This document shows positions 16,820 through 26,695 of a stretch of DNA of 64,000 bases, one piece after another. The DNA is taken from the NCBI RefSeq assembly GCF_003955755.1, contig NZ_CP034465.1:2598001-2662000 (forward strand). Reading direction: 5' to 3'. The notes under the pieces were generated by a model, which saw nothing but the letters and a program-made list of their open reading frames with translations, did not search any database and was not told the origin of the DNA. The first letter of the stretch is position 1; every line of letters begins with the position of its first letter. Source of the stretch: Jeotgalibaca ciconiae. GTDB lineage: Bacteria; Bacillota; Bacilli; Lactobacillales; Aerococcaceae. Both the position numbers and the translations under genes were made by a program.

Positions 16820-18679
16820 ATGGCAACGCGAATACCTGAAGAAACGATTAATAAGATAAGAACTGAAACAAATATTGTTGATGTTGTCAGTCAGTATGTT
16901 CAATTGAAGAAGAGAGGGAAGAACTACTTTGGTTTTTGTCCTTTTCACGATGAACGAACTCCGTCATTTTCTGTGACGGATGAAAAGCAAATTTTTCATT
17001 GTTTTAGTTGCGGGAAAGGTGGAAATCTCTTTACTTTTTTAATGGAAGTTGAGGGATTAAGCTTTATAGAATCAGTAAAGAAAGCTGCTGAGATATCTGA
17101 TCTTCATGTTGATATTGCAATTGACGATCAACCTAAAAGTGCTATTCAAAGCAAGAAAGAACAATTAATCTCTATCCATGAAGCTGCCACAGCTTATTAT
17201 CATCAAATTTTGATGAATACTGTAACCGGCGAAAAAGCACTACAATATTTATTAAGACGTGGTTTTACGACAGAGTTACTTGAAGAATACCAAATTGGAT
17301 TCTCACCCCCAAATAAAACAACCACTCACCAAATTTTGAAAAGAGATCATTATTCAGATGAATTGTTAAGGGAATCAGGCATTTTTTCGGATAGGACCGA
17401 TACAAATGAATTGTTGGACCGCTTCGGTTCTCGGATTATATTCCCACTTAGAAATGAAAAAGGAAAAGTCGTCGCATTCTCTGGACGGACGCTTCCAAAT
17501 GACGAGGAGACAAGTGATTTCGATTTTCATGAAGCGAAATATTTAAACAGTCCCGAAACGATTATTTTCTCTAAGCGGAATTTTTTGTTTAATTTAGATA
17601 AAGCAAGGTCTCAGATGCGCAAGACATCAGAAGTGGTTTTATTTGAGGGATATATGGATGTTATCTCTGCTTGGCAATCGGGCGTAACCAATGGTGTTGC
17701 TTCGATGGGAACCTCTTTAACGGAAGAACAAATCCGAGTCCTAAATAAAATTGTTGATTCGGTTACCATTGCTTATGATGGTGACAGAGCAGGCATGGAA
17801 GCAACAAATAAGGCAATTGAACTATTAAGCATAGGCAATCGGTTTGAACTATCAATATTTCCACTTCCTTTTGGAATGGATCCAGATGATTATATTCAGG
17901 AAAAAGGGATGCAGGCTTTTCGAGAAAGCATTGTGAGTCAAAGAGAGATGGTGTTCCAGTTTCATTCTCGTTTTTTAAAAAGACAGATGGATCTAGATTC
18001 TGAATCGAATAGACTTCAATACTTGGAAGAAATGTTGAAACGATTAGTAACAGTGGATTCAATTATTGAACGGGAGATGTATTTAAATGAATTAGCCGAA
18101 GAGTTTCATTTGGATGCAGCAGTTTTAAAGAAACAGTTACAAGAATACCAAAGCAACTATTTGAAAGCGCAAAAGAAAGAAACGCCTGATCAGCCGGCTC
18201 CTTCTGTAATCATTGATGCTCCTGTTAAGAAAAAATATACACAGGTGGAAGCGAGCGAGAGACAGTTGCTATATCGGCTATTTCATTACGAGGAAGCATG
18301 GCACTACTTAGGAGAAATTTCCCCTCAATTCAATTTTATTAATGAAGAGCATCAAACAATTTTTTTGCTGTATAGTGCTTTTCATGATGAAATAGGTGAC
18401 ATAGGCCAAATTGATCGGTTTTTAGATCGGATTAAAGAGAGTCATCTAATAAAAACGATTATTAATATTGAAATGTTAGATTTACAATCGGAAGTGTCCC
18501 ATCAAGAAATAGCAGATATCGTGCATATTATTAGTTCTAAAGCTGGTTTGGAAGAACAATTAAGACAAAAAAAGCGTGATATGAAGGAAGCTTCACGTCA
18601 CAATGATAAAGATAAAGCTAGACATCTCCTTGAAGAAATTATTCTTTTATCAAGAGAGTTGAGACTTGTAAAGAAATAA
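16820..18679 (+). CDS. dnaG: DNA primase
   Basis: 619 aa. DnaG makes RNA primers for replication. The zinc-binding domain has C40, H43, C61 and C64 (CPFHDERTPSF...CFSCGKGG). The TOPRIM catalytic core has its Glu in LFEGYMDV (~276) and a DGD motif (~320-322). A helicase-binding C-terminal domain follows. The ATG at 16820 is chosen because GAGGTGAT lies ~5 nt upstream and the N-terminus MATRIPEETI is family-like. Followed 25 bp later by rpoD, the classical macromolecular-synthesis operon. Confidence 0.96.
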   Translation: MATRIPEETINKIRTETNIVDVVSQYVQLKKRGKNYFGFCPFHDERTPSFSVTDEKQIFHCFSCGKGGNLFTFLMEVEGLSFIESVKKAAEISDLHVDIAIDDQPKSAIQSKKEQLISIHEAATAYYHQILMNTVTGEKALQYLLRRGFTTELLEEYQIGFSPPNKTTTHQILKRDHYSDELLRESGIFSDRTDTNELLDRFGSRIIFPLRNEKGKVVAFSGRTLPNDEETSDFDFHEAKYLNSPETIIFSKRNFLFNLDKARSQMRKTSEVVLFEGYMDVISAWQSGVTNGVASMGTSLTEEQIRVLNKIVDSVTIAYDGDRAGMEATNKAIELLSIGNRFELSIFPLPFGMDPDDYIQEKGMQAFRESIVSQREMVFQFHSRFLKRQMDLDSESNRLQYLEEMLKRLVTVDSIIEREMYLNELAEEFHLDAAVLKKQLQEYQSNYLKAQKKETPDQPAPSVIIDAPVKKKYTQVEASERQLLYRLFHYEEAWHYLGEISPQFNFINEEHQTIFLLYSAFHDEIGDIGQIDRFLDRIKESHLIKTIINIEMLDLQSEVSHQEIADIVHIISSKAGLEEQLRQKKRDMKEASRHNDKDKARHLLEEIILLSRELRLVKK

Positions 18680-18704
18680 TCCGTATTGAAATGGAGGAAT
18701 TTTT

Positions 18705-19832
18705 ATGGCCATTGTTAAAAATGAAAAAGGTAAGACACTCGAGCAAGTAACGAATCAGGTGATTAAAGAACACAAACTGTTGGGATCTATTTTTTATGAT
18801 GATCTAACCGATAAAGTAGCGACACCTTTCCAACTCGATGCGGACCAAATGGATAAACTTATCCAAAAAATGGAAGATAGCGGTGTTAGTGTGGTAGACG
18901 CTGATGGCGGTCCGACTGCCCGTCAATTGAAAACCGAAGAGAAGAAAAAGGTTGAAAAGAAAGAAGAAAAAATTGAAGAGGAAGTAACTGCACCAGCGGG
19001 CGTGAAAATCAATGATCCAGTTAGAATGTACCTGAAAGAAATTGGACGTGTATCCTTATTAACTGCCGATGAAGAAAAAGAATTAGCAATTCGTATTTTA
19101 GATGGCGATCAAGAAGCAAAACAAGAGTTAGCGGAAGCAAACTTGCGTTTAGTTGTTTCGATTGCAAAGCGCTATGTTGGGCGTGGTATGCACTTCTTAG
19201 ACCTTATCCAAGAAGGAAATATGGGGTTGATGAAAGCCGTTGAAAAGTTTGACCATGAAAAAGGATTTAAGTTCTCAACGTATGCTACTTGGTGGATTCG
19301 TCAAGCAATTACGCGTGCTATTGCAGACCAAGCAAGGACCATCCGTATTCCAGTACATATGGTAGAAACGATTAATAAGCTTGTTCGTATTCAACGTCAA
19401 CTATTACAAGATTTAGGTCGCGAACCAACACCAGAAGAAATCGGTGCTGAAATGGATTTGCCGACTGAAAAAGTACGTGAAATATTGAAAATTGCTCAAG
19501 AACCAGTTTCTTTAGAAACGCCAATTGGTGAAGAAGATGACTCTCATCTTGGAGATTTTATTGAAGACCAAGAAGTGACAAGTCCTGCCGAACATACTGC
19601 ACAAACGCTATTAAAAGAACAATTAGAAGAAGTTCTTGATACGCTGACAGATAGAGAAGAAAATGTTTTGAGATTGCGTTTTGGATTAGACGATGGGAAC
19701 GTACGTACCCTTGAACAAGTTGGAAAAGTGTTTGGCGTTACTCGTGAACGTATTCGTCAAATTGAAGCAAAAGCTTTAAGAAAATTACGACATCCAAGTC
19801 GTTCAAAACAATTGAAAGATTTCTTAGAATAA
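18705..19832 (+). CDS. rpoD: Primary sigma factor RpoD (SigA)
   Basis: 375 aa, the usual length of Firmicutes SigA. Region 1.1-like N-terminus, then region 1.2/2 ([52 protein letters not shown] for -10 recognition), region 3, and region 4.2 helix-turn-helix ([20 protein letters not shown]). TGGAGGA lies ~5 nt before the ATG. Co-transcribed with dnaG. The family 2 repeat copy B downstream supplies the terminators. Confidence 0.97.
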   Translation: MAIVKNEKGKTLEQVTNQVIKEHKLLGSIFYDDLTDKVATPFQLDADQMDKLIQKMEDSGVSVVDADGGPTARQLKTEEKKKVEKKEEKIEEEVTAPAGVKINDPVRMYLKEIGRVSLLTADEEKELAIRILDGDQEAKQELAEANLRLVVSIAKRYVGRGMHFLDLIQEGNMGLMKAVEKFDHEKGFKFSTYATWWIRQAITRAIADQARTIRIPVHMVETINKLVRIQRQLLQDLGREPTPEEIGAEMDLPTEKVREILKIAQEPVSLETPIGEEDDSHLGDFIEDQEVTSPAEHTAQTLLKEQLEEVLDTLTDREENVLRLRFGLDDGNVRTLEQVGKVFGVTRERIRQIEAKALRKLRHPSRSKQLKDFLE

Positions 19833-19862
19833 GAAAAGAGGGCTTGTCCCGCTTTGGCTAAG

Positions 19863-20038
19863 AGAGAGGCTGGGAAAAAACTCCCAGCCTCTTTCCTATA
19901 CCCGAATAATGTAGCGTAAATGTGCTCAAAAAGGCAGCCCCGACGTCCACTTCACGAATCATGCTCAGATGGTCTGCAACCATCTGAGCATGATTCGCTC
20001 CAGTGATTCGGGGCTGAACGCCTTTTTTCCCACTCTCT
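19863..20038 (-). repeat. Interspersed repeat family 2, copy B; compound terminator after rpoD
   Basis: Inverted relative to copy A (16580-16706). Read on the plus strand it first gives an 11-bp GC-rich hairpin (19865-19875 / 19882-19892) with a short T run. A larger fold follows: aaaaaggc and agccccga (19928-19943) pair with tcggggct and gcctttttt (20008-20028), enclosing a perfect 19-bp hairpin (19955-19973 / 19979-19997, loop ctgca). That inner hairpin is absent from copy A. Confidence 0.8.
19865..19895 (+). terminator. Terminator of dnaG-rpoD
   Basis: agaggctggga / tcccagcctct stem followed by ttt, 33 bp after the rpoD stop codon. Part of repeat copy B. Confidence 0.75.
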
Positions 20039-20058
20039 CTCTTTTTTTTGAACGATGC

Positions 20059-20087
20059 TTTAATTTTTTAGCTTAAACTGATAAGAT
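20059..20087 (+). promoter_or_regulatory. Probable promoter of trmK-nif3
   Basis: TTTAAT (20059-20064), 17 bp, TAAGAT (20082-20087) with TGA extension, 40 bp before the trmK start. Confidence 0.45.
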
Positions 20088-20126
20088 TATAAGGAGAAGT
20101 AAGAATTTTGAAAGGAGGAGCAGTAC

Positions 20127-20828
20127 ATGAATGATAATCAATTATCAAAGCGATTAGAAACTGCTGCATCCTATATAGAAAAAGGTGCACGGATAGCAGA
20201 CATTGGTTCAGATCACGCTTATTTACCTTGTAATCTGGCACAAAAGGGAATGATTGAGTTCGCGATAGCTGGCGAAGTGGTTGTAGGCCCTTTTGCTTCC
20301 GCTAAAAAACAAATTGAAGCATCTCAAGTAGAACACATTGTTCAGGCAAGACTAGGGGATGGTGTTTCGGTTATTGAAGCCGCGGATAAAATTGATACAG
20401 TTACCATTTGCGGAATGGGCGGCGATTTAATAGCTAGGATTTTAGATTCTGGCAATGAGGAAAATCGATTGTTAAACGTGAAACGATTAATCTTGCAGCC
20501 GAACAATGCGGAAAAAAAATTACGAATGTGGTTAATAGAAAATCAATATAACATTATAGCTGAACAAATCATTTCGGAAAATAATAAAATTTATGAAATC
20601 ATCGTTGCAGAACCAGCAGACGAGCTGCCAAACTACGCTGAAGAAGATTTTGTTTTTGGAAGATTTTTGCGGAAAGAAAAGAGTAAGGTGTTTGTTGAAA
20701 AATGGCAAAACGAATATGAAAAATATGAATATATTTTAAATAGTTTAGACCATTCGCAAAGAGATGTTTCAGATAAAAAAATAGAGGTCAAAAAAATAAT
20801 GAAAAAAATCAAGGAGGAGATTTCATGA
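20127..20828 (+). CDS. trmK: tRNA (adenine(22)-N1)-methyltransferase TrmK
   Basis: 233 aa class I SAM-dependent methyltransferase that makes m1A22 in tRNA. SAM motif I is IADIGSDHAYLPCNLAQKG (~22-40), and the later TVTICGMGGDLIARIL and QPNNAEKKLR match the YqfN/TrmK family. AAAGGAGGA lies ~7 nt upstream of the ATG. It overlaps nif3 by an ATGA junction, so translation is probably coupled. The trmK-nif3 pair after rpoD is conserved in Firmicutes. Confidence 0.92.
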   Translation: MNDNQLSKRLETAASYIEKGARIADIGSDHAYLPCNLAQKGMIEFAIAGEVVVGPFASAKKQIEASQVEHIVQARLGDGVSVIEAADKIDTVTICGMGGDLIARILDSGNEENRLLNVKRLILQPNNAEKKLRMWLIENQYNIIAEQIISENNKIYEIIVAEPADELPNYAEEDFVFGRFLRKEKSKVFVEKWQNEYEKYEYILNSLDHSQRDVSDKKIEVKKIMKKIKEEIS

Positions 20829-21967
20829 AAACTCTTATCGGATTTGATTTTGTGAAACACTTTGAGAAAGAAGTCCCTCTTTGGTTAGCTGAGGATGGAG
20901 ATCCAGTAGGTTTACATGTCGGTGATCTTTCAAAAACCATAAAAAAAATTATGGTTACTCTAGATGTGCGGCCAGAAGTGGTTCAAGAAGCAATTGAAAA
21001 AAACATAGACTTCATATTAGCACACCATCCGCCTATCTACAGTCCTATTGCTCGTTTAGATTTAGCTAATCCCCAAATAAAAATGTATGCTGATTTAATG
21101 AAGAATGATATTACCGTATATGCAGCGCATACCAATCTAGATAACGCAAATGGTGGTATGAATGATTGGCTGGCAGATCAATTAGGGTTAAACGATGTAG
21201 AAATAATGGATGTGAGTAAAACCATTTGTCTAAAACGTCTGGCTGTCTATGTTCCCGAAACACACGCAGAAGTTGTCAGGCAAGCAATTACTTCAGCAGG
21301 CGCTGGAAAGATAACCGATAACTATAAAGATTGTTCTTACACTTTAGAAGGAATTGGTCGCTTTACTCCTGTGAATGAAGCGGACCCTACTATTGGAGAA
21401 GTTGGAAAGCCAGAAAAAGTAATGGAAGAGAAAATAGAAGTGATTCTCGAAGAAGAGAAACTCACCACTATTCTTGAAGCGATGTATCAAGCACATCCTT
21501 ATGAAGAACCTGTTTTTGAAACCTACTCGGTTGACCAAAAACAAGCAGAAACGTTTGGCTTAGGCAGAGTAGGGAATTTAGAAAAAGAGATGAATTTAAA
21601 AGATTTCGCTAAACATGTGAAAAAATCTTTTAAAGTAGACGGCTTACGAGTGATTGCGCCTCAGAATGACCTTAATAAAAAGATACGTAGAGTAGCCCTC
21701 TGTGGCGGAGATGCTGGAAAATACTATCCGAAAGCAATCCAAAAAGAAGCAGACGTATATATAACAGGGGATGTTTATTATCACACTGCTCACGATATGC
21801 AAGCAGCTGGATTAGTAGTTGTTGATCCAGGGCATCACATAGAAAAAGTTTGTATTCCGAAGCTGCGAGAGATGTTAACTGAGTGGAAAAAAGAATTGTC
21901 TTGGGATGTAGAAATTATTCCGTCTACCGTTAACACGAATCCGTTTATTTTTGATAATCAATTATAG
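20825..21967 (+). CDS. Nif3-like dinuclear metal-centre protein (YqfO)
   Basis: 380 aa, the long form of the NIF3 family, with a PII/CutA-like domain (~130-235) inserted between the two halves of the metal-binding core. Metal ligands are visible in AHHPPIYSP (~65-73) and VVDPGHHIEKVC near the C-terminus. Family members form toroidal hexamers; the cellular role is uncertain. The start overlaps the trmK stop (ATGA). Confidence 0.92.
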   Translation: MKTLIGFDFVKHFEKEVPLWLAEDGDPVGLHVGDLSKTIKKIMVTLDVRPEVVQEAIEKNIDFILAHHPPIYSPIARLDLANPQIKMYADLMKNDITVYAAHTNLDNANGGMNDWLADQLGLNDVEIMDVSKTICLKRLAVYVPETHAEVVRQAITSAGAGKITDNYKDCSYTLEGIGRFTPVNEADPTIGEVGKPEKVMEEKIEVILEEEKLTTILEAMYQAHPYEEPVFETYSVDQKQAETFGLGRVGNLEKEMNLKDFAKHVKKSFKVDGLRVIAPQNDLNKKIRRVALCGGDAGKYYPKAIQKEADVYITGDVYYHTAHDMQAAGLVVVDPGHHIEKVCIPKLREMLTEWKKELSWDVEIIPSTVNTNPFIFDNQL

Positions 21968-21993
21968 TTTTTAAGAAGGGAAGCAATAAATCC

Positions 21994-23235
21994 ATGCAAG
22001 AACAATTAATTAATCGATTACTTACCTACACTAAGTTTGATACACGTTCAGATGAAAATAGTGAAACAGTGCCGTCTACAGCTAGCCAGATTGCATTTGC
22101 AAAAGAAATTTTGATACCTGAATTAGAAAAAATTGGAATGTCTGCTATTCAATACAATCCTGAAAATGGTTTTGTGACTGCACATATTCCTGCAAGTACA
22201 GATGAAAAATTACCTGCAATCGGTTTTATAGCACATATGGATACTGCTGATTTTGAATCAAAAAATGTCAATCCACAAATCCATGAAAACTATGATGGAG
22301 AAGCAATTATCCTAAATAAAGAAAAAAATATTGTTTTATCTCCGGAAGACTTTCCAAATTTAAAAAATTATCAAGGCCAAACTTTGATTACCACAGATGG
22401 CAACACTTTACTAGGTGCAGATGACAAAGCTGGAATTGCGGAAATTATGACAGCTATGGAAATCATTTTAGCAGATACCACAATCAAACACGGAGAAGTT
22501 CGTGTCGCTTTTGGTCCCGATGAAGAAATTGGAAAAGGTGCAGATCTTTTTGATGTAGAAGCTTTTGCTTGCGATTTTGCTTATACGATGGATGGTGGTC
22601 CTGTAGGGGAATTACAATTTGAAAGTTTTAATGCTGCACAAGCTGTCGTTGAAATTCAAGGGAAAAATGTTCATCCGGGAACAGCAAAAGACACGATGGT
22701 CAATGCAATTACATTAGCTATGGAATACAACAGCTATCTGCCAGAAAAACAAACTCCCGAAAAAACAGATCAACGAGAGGGATTCTACCATCTTTTGGGC
22801 ATTGAAGGAACCGTTGAAGAAAGTAAGATGGTTTATATTATCCGAGACCACGATCGTAGATTATTTGAAGAGAAAAAGAAAAATATGCAAGAGATTGCTG
22901 AAAAAATGAATCAAGCCTTTAAGGAACCGCGTATTAATATTGAGATTGCTGATCAATACTATAATATGGGAGAACTTCTTGAAAAAGATATGCGTCCTGT
23001 AACCTTAGCTGAAAAAGCAATGAAATCTCTATCGATTGAACCAATTATTGAACCAATTCGAGGTGGAACAGACGGTTCGAAATTGACATATATGGGGTTA
23101 CCAACGCCTAATATATTTGCGGGTGGAGAGAACTTCCATGGACGTTATGAATTCGTTGCGGCAGAAAGCATGGTAAAAGCTACAGATGTTATCGTTGAAA
23201 TTATTCGTCAAAGTCAACACTATTCTGAGCTATGA
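21994..23235 (+). CDS. pepT: Peptidase T (tripeptide aminopeptidase, M20B)
   Basis: 413 aa cytoplasmic di-zinc peptidase that releases N-terminal residues from tripeptides. Ligands and catalytic residues are visible: HMDTAD (H81, D83), LLGADDKAGIAE (bridging Asp), and GPDEEIGKGAD (catalytic Glu-Glu). The C-terminal RGGTDGSKLTYMGLPTPN is typical of PepT. AAGGGA precedes the ATG. The stop overlaps the next gene by ATGA. Confidence 0.95.
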   Translation: MQEQLINRLLTYTKFDTRSDENSETVPSTASQIAFAKEILIPELEKIGMSAIQYNPENGFVTAHIPASTDEKLPAIGFIAHMDTADFESKNVNPQIHENYDGEAIILNKEKNIVLSPEDFPNLKNYQGQTLITTDGNTLLGADDKAGIAEIMTAMEIILADTTIKHGEVRVAFGPDEEIGKGADLFDVEAFACDFAYTMDGGPVGELQFESFNAAQAVVEIQGKNVHPGTAKDTMVNAITLAMEYNSYLPEKQTPEKTDQREGFYHLLGIEGTVEESKMVYIIRDHDRRLFEEKKKNMQEIAEKMNQAFKEPRINIEIADQYYNMGELLEKDMRPVTLAEKAMKSLSIEPIIEPIRGGTDGSKLTYMGLPTPNIFAGGENFHGRYEFVAAESMVKATDVIVEIIRQSQHYSEL

Positions 23236-23504
23236 TTGATTACAAAGAATTTTATTTTGCTGGACTTTTCCTTTTGAATATCCTTGCTTTTATTTTAATG
23301 GGTATTGATAAATCAAGAGCAAAAAAAAGACAATTCCGTATCCCTGAAAAAATGTTACTAATAGTAGGATCTATTTGTGGAGGAATCGGTGGTATTGCTG
23401 GAATGAAGATCTTTCGACATAAAACAAAGCATTTTTATTTTTATGGCTGGTATCTAGCAGGATTGTTAGCATGGGGTTTTATTTTTTATTACAGACTACA
23501 TTAA
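23232..23504 (+). CDS. DUF1294 small membrane protein
   Basis: 90 aa with three hydrophobic segments (AGLFLLNILAFILMG, LLIVGSICGGIGGIAGM and FYGWYLAGLLAWGFIFYY) and the DUF1294 pattern MGIDKSRAKKRQFRIPE plus KIFRHKTKHFYF. Function unknown. It overlaps the end of pepT by ATGA, so it is translationally coupled to the peptidase. Confidence 0.85.
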   Translation: MIDYKEFYFAGLFLLNILAFILMGIDKSRAKKRQFRIPEKMLLIVGSICGGIGGIAGMKIFRHKTKHFYFYGWYLAGLLAWGFIFYYRLH

Positions 23505-23591
23505 TTTCATTAGAGCTGCTTTTGAATGAAGGTTCGAAAGCAGCTTTGATTATGCTATAATTACAGGGTTGTAAAGATTGGAGGAAAGAGA

Positions 23592-24506
23592 ATGAATGGA
23601 ATTTTGCCATTATGGAAAGAGCGAGGGATGACCAGCCACGATTGTGTTTTTCAACTTCGAAAAATTTTGAAAATGAAAAGAGTTGGGCATACTGGAACAC
23701 TTGATCCAGAAGTAGACGGTGTTTTACCAATTTGTCTTGGACCAGCGACAAAAGCCGCTGAATTCATGACGGATATGGGAAAAGCATACTCCGGAGAGAT
23801 TACGCTAGGAATCGCAACGACGACAGAAGATGCTCATGGTGAAATAATCGAACAGCTTTCAGTAAGAAAAGATATTTCGAATGAAGAGATTGATTGTTGT
23901 ATGAAGTCTTTTGTCGGAGAAATTACTCAAATACCTCCAATGTATTCCGCAGTAAAAGTAAATGGTAAAAGACTTTATGAATACGCACGTAATGGGGAAG
24001 AAGTAGAGCGTCCTAAAAGAACCGCTCAAATTTATTCTTTTAATAGAACAAGCAATCCAAAATATAATGAAAAAAATCAAACAGTTTCTTGGAAATTTGT
24101 TGTGGCTTGTGGAAAAGGGACTTATGTTCGTACACTTGCAGTAGATCTAGGCAAAAAAATAGGGTATCCTGCTCATATGTCGCAACTAACGCGCATGAAG
24201 AGCGGCCCTTTCGAACAAACAAACTGTTATACATTAGCACAAGTTCGTGAACTGGCAGAAAGTAATCAAGTTTCTTCAATTTTAGAGCCTATTGATCTTA
24301 TTTTTGAGGAACTTCCTAGCTTTTCGTTAAACGATTCCTTGTGGAGCAGAGTGAAAAATGGAGCAGTAATCGAAGCCGATGCTTTTCCAGGGATGGAAGA
24401 AATAAATCTGATTGCTTTCCATTATAATAATAATTTGGTAGCATTGTATGAAAATCACCCTGGTCGAGAAGGGTTTAAAAAACCACGGAAAATGTTTTTG
24501 TCCTAA
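23592..24506 (+). CDS. truB: tRNA pseudouridine(55) synthase TruB
   Basis: 304 aa. It isomerises U55 to pseudouridine in the T-loop of tRNAs. The catalytic Asp is D38 in VGHTGTLDPEVDGVLP, and the family motif GKGTYVRTLAVDLG is present. GGAGGAAAGAG lies just upstream of the ATG. First gene of truB-ribF-hemW, with ribF 28 bp downstream, a conserved Firmicutes arrangement. Confidence 0.96.
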   Translation: MNGILPLWKERGMTSHDCVFQLRKILKMKRVGHTGTLDPEVDGVLPICLGPATKAAEFMTDMGKAYSGEITLGIATTTEDAHGEIIEQLSVRKDISNEEIDCCMKSFVGEITQIPPMYSAVKVNGKRLYEYARNGEEVERPKRTAQIYSFNRTSNPKYNEKNQTVSWKFVVACGKGTYVRTLAVDLGKKIGYPAHMSQLTRMKSGPFEQTNCYTLAQVRELAESNQVSSILEPIDLIFEELPSFSLNDSLWSRVKNGAVIEADAFPGMEEINLIAFHYNNNLVALYENHPGREGFKKPRKMFLS

Positions 24507-24534
24507 TTTTGGCAAACAGGAAAGAGAGTTAATA

Positions 24535-25530
24535 ATGGAAGTATTATATATTCATCATCCTTATAAGAAAGAAGAAATCCCCAAGGAGTCGGTAGTTTTA
24601 GCTTTGGGGTACTTTGATGGCGTCCATATCGGGCATCAAGCGGTTATAAAGAAAGCCAAACAAGAAGCGATAAAAAGAGATAGTAAATTAGCGGTAATGT
24701 CCTTCAACCAACACCCTAGTATTGTATATAAGAAACTGGACGCAGAATCAATGAAATATTTGTCTGTTCCAGAAAGAAAAATAGCCTTGATGGAGCAGTT
24801 AGGTGTGGATTATTTTTATATCATTGATTTTACGTATGATTTTGGAACTTTACGTCCGCAAGAATTTGTTGATCAGTATATAGTCGGTCTTAATGCCGAT
24901 GCAATTGTCGCTGGTTTTGATTATACTTATGGTCCTAAGAATATTGCTGACATGGCTCATTTACCTTCTTATGCAAAAAAAAGATTCGACATTATCGAAG
25001 TTTCTGCTCAAGTAACCGACAACAAAGAAAAGATTAGTTCAACGAGTATCCGTGAAGCATTAGATAGCGGTAATTTAGAGAGAGCTAATCAAATGCTTGG
25101 TTATATCTATCAGTTTGATGGCCGTGTCATGCATGGTGATGCAAGAGGAAGAGAACTTGGTTTTCCTACTGCAAATATAAAAATAGGCAAGTATATTCGG
25201 TTACCAAAAGTAGGCGTATATGCGGTATCCATTAGAGTTCAAGGGAAATGGTATCAAGGTATGGCCTCAATCGGCTATAATATTACATTTGAAAAAGACC
25301 GCCAAAAGACCATCGAAGTAAATATCTTTGATTTTGATAAAATGATTTATGGGGAAAAAGTAACCGTTCGTTGGCATCATTATCTACGTGATGAAGTAAA
25401 ATTTACGGGTATTGAAGGATTGATTGATCAGTTAAAACAAGACCAAATTGATACGGAAAAATACTTTTCTCAGCATCCTGATCAAATCGTGGATGCAGAC
25501 GTGAACTCTGATTTGGAGATGATGGAATGA
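24535..25530 (+). CDS. ribF: Bifunctional riboflavin kinase / FAD synthetase
   Basis: 331 aa. It converts riboflavin to FMN and FAD. The N-terminal adenylyltransferase has GYFDGVHIGHQ (~25-35) and the STSIREAL motif. The C-terminal flavokinase has GRELGFPTANIKI with the PTAN metal-binding loop. The start at 24535 follows AGGAAAGAGAG; a longer frame back to 24448 lies inside truB and has no ribosome site. The stop overlaps hemW by ATGA. Confidence 0.95.
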   Translation: MEVLYIHHPYKKEEIPKESVVLALGYFDGVHIGHQAVIKKAKQEAIKRDSKLAVMSFNQHPSIVYKKLDAESMKYLSVPERKIALMEQLGVDYFYIIDFTYDFGTLRPQEFVDQYIVGLNADAIVAGFDYTYGPKNIADMAHLPSYAKKRFDIIEVSAQVTDNKEKISSTSIREALDSGNLERANQMLGYIYQFDGRVMHGDARGRELGFPTANIKIGKYIRLPKVGVYAVSIRVQGKWYQGMASIGYNITFEKDRQKTIEVNIFDFDKMIYGEKVTVRWHHYLRDEVKFTGIEGLIDQLKQDQIDTEKYFSQHPDQIVDADVNSDLEMME

Positions 25531-26663
25531 CCGCTGCTTATTTACACATTCCTTTTTGCGAACACATCTGTTTCTACTGTGACTTTAACAAAGTATTTTT
25601 AGAAGGACAACCTGTTGACGAGTATGTGGACGCTGTAATCAAGGAAATGGCGATTATGAAGAGCCGGCATCCTAAGGAGGCGGTCAGTACCTTCTATATT
25701 GGCGGAGGAACACCAACGACGCTCACAGCTAAACAATTAGACAAACTTTTGGATGGAGTCCAAACGTATTTCCCTCTGGATAAAAATGCAGAATTTACTG
25801 TTGAGGCAAATCCGGAAAGTGTCTCTTTTGAAAAATTTGCTGTAATGAAATCACATGGTGTAAATCGAATCAGTATGGGTGTTCAATCTTTCAATAATGA
25901 AATATTAAAAAAAATTGGTAGAATCCATACAGCAGAACAAGTATATGATTGTGTTGCGAACGCAGATAAAGCTGGCTTTGATAATATCAGTATTGATCTT
26001 ATATTTCGTTTACCGAATCAAACAATAGAAGATTTTACTCGAACCTTGCAAAAAGCATTGGAGTTAGACTTACCGCATTATTCGATTTATGCCTTAATCC
26101 TCGAAAACAAAACGATTTTCTATAATTTAATGCGACAAGGGAAACTTCCATTGCCATCTGAAGATGATGAGGCGGATATGTTTCAACTTGCGATGGAAAC
26201 GATGGAAAAAGCTGGGCGTTACCAATATGAGATATCAAATTATGCAAAGCCGGGCTTTCAGTCTCAACACAACTTGGCATATTGGAATAATGATACATAT
26301 TTTGGTTTTGGAGCGGGCGCTCATGGCTACATTGATGGAGTCCGTTATAACAATCATGGGCCGATTCAACATTTTTTAGAGCCACTAAGGCAAGGTGAAT
26401 CGCCAATTATTTATCAAAACACTCTATCCAAGCAAAATAAAATGGAGGAAGAGATGATCCTTGGTCTTAGGACAATGAGAGGTATCGACCAAACGCTCTT
26501 CAAAACAAAATATGGACAAGCGGTCGAGGAAATTTACCAGAATGAATTAACAACGCTTTTTAATCAAAAGTTGATTAAAATTGAAGGGGATTATATTCGT
26601 TTGACGAAAAAAGGCGTTTTTTTAGGAAATGAAGTGTTCCGTTCCTTCTTAATGGATAATTAA
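25527..26663 (+). CDS. hemW: Radical SAM protein HemW (HemN-like)
   Basis: 378 aa. The radical-SAM cluster motif C-x3-C-x2-C is C11, C15 and C18 (CEHICFYC), followed by the GGGTPT SAM-binding loop and the C-terminal HemN domain. The HemN-specific fourth cysteine of C-x3-C-x2-C-x-C is replaced by Phe (CDF), the pattern of HemW heme chaperones rather than coproporphyrinogen dehydrogenase. Translationally coupled to ribF. It sits just upstream of the hrcA operon, as in B. subtilis. Confidence 0.92.
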   Translation: MTAAYLHIPFCEHICFYCDFNKVFLEGQPVDEYVDAVIKEMAIMKSRHPKEAVSTFYIGGGTPTTLTAKQLDKLLDGVQTYFPLDKNAEFTVEANPESVSFEKFAVMKSHGVNRISMGVQSFNNEILKKIGRIHTAEQVYDCVANADKAGFDNISIDLIFRLPNQTIEDFTRTLQKALELDLPHYSIYALILENKTIFYNLMRQGKLPLPSEDDEADMFQLAMETMEKAGRYQYEISNYAKPGFQSQHNLAYWNNDTYFGFGAGAHGYIDGVRYNNHGPIQHFLEPLRQGESPIIYQNTLSKQNKMEEEMILGLRTMRGIDQTLFKTKYGQAVEEIYQNELTTLFNQKLIKIEGDYIRLTKKGVFLGNEVFRSFLMDN

Positions 26664-26695
26664 TAAATGATTGAGAATAAAACAGTTGATATCTG

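Noticed and set aside
19928-20028. CRISPR-like palindromic repeat after rpoD
   Set aside because: The hairpin occurs once and is not part of a spaced array; it is better explained as part of an interspersed repeat and terminator.
25527-26663. Coproporphyrinogen III dehydrogenase (HemN)
   Set aside because: The fourth Cys of the HemN motif is absent (CDF) and no other heme-pathway genes are near, so HemW is the better call.
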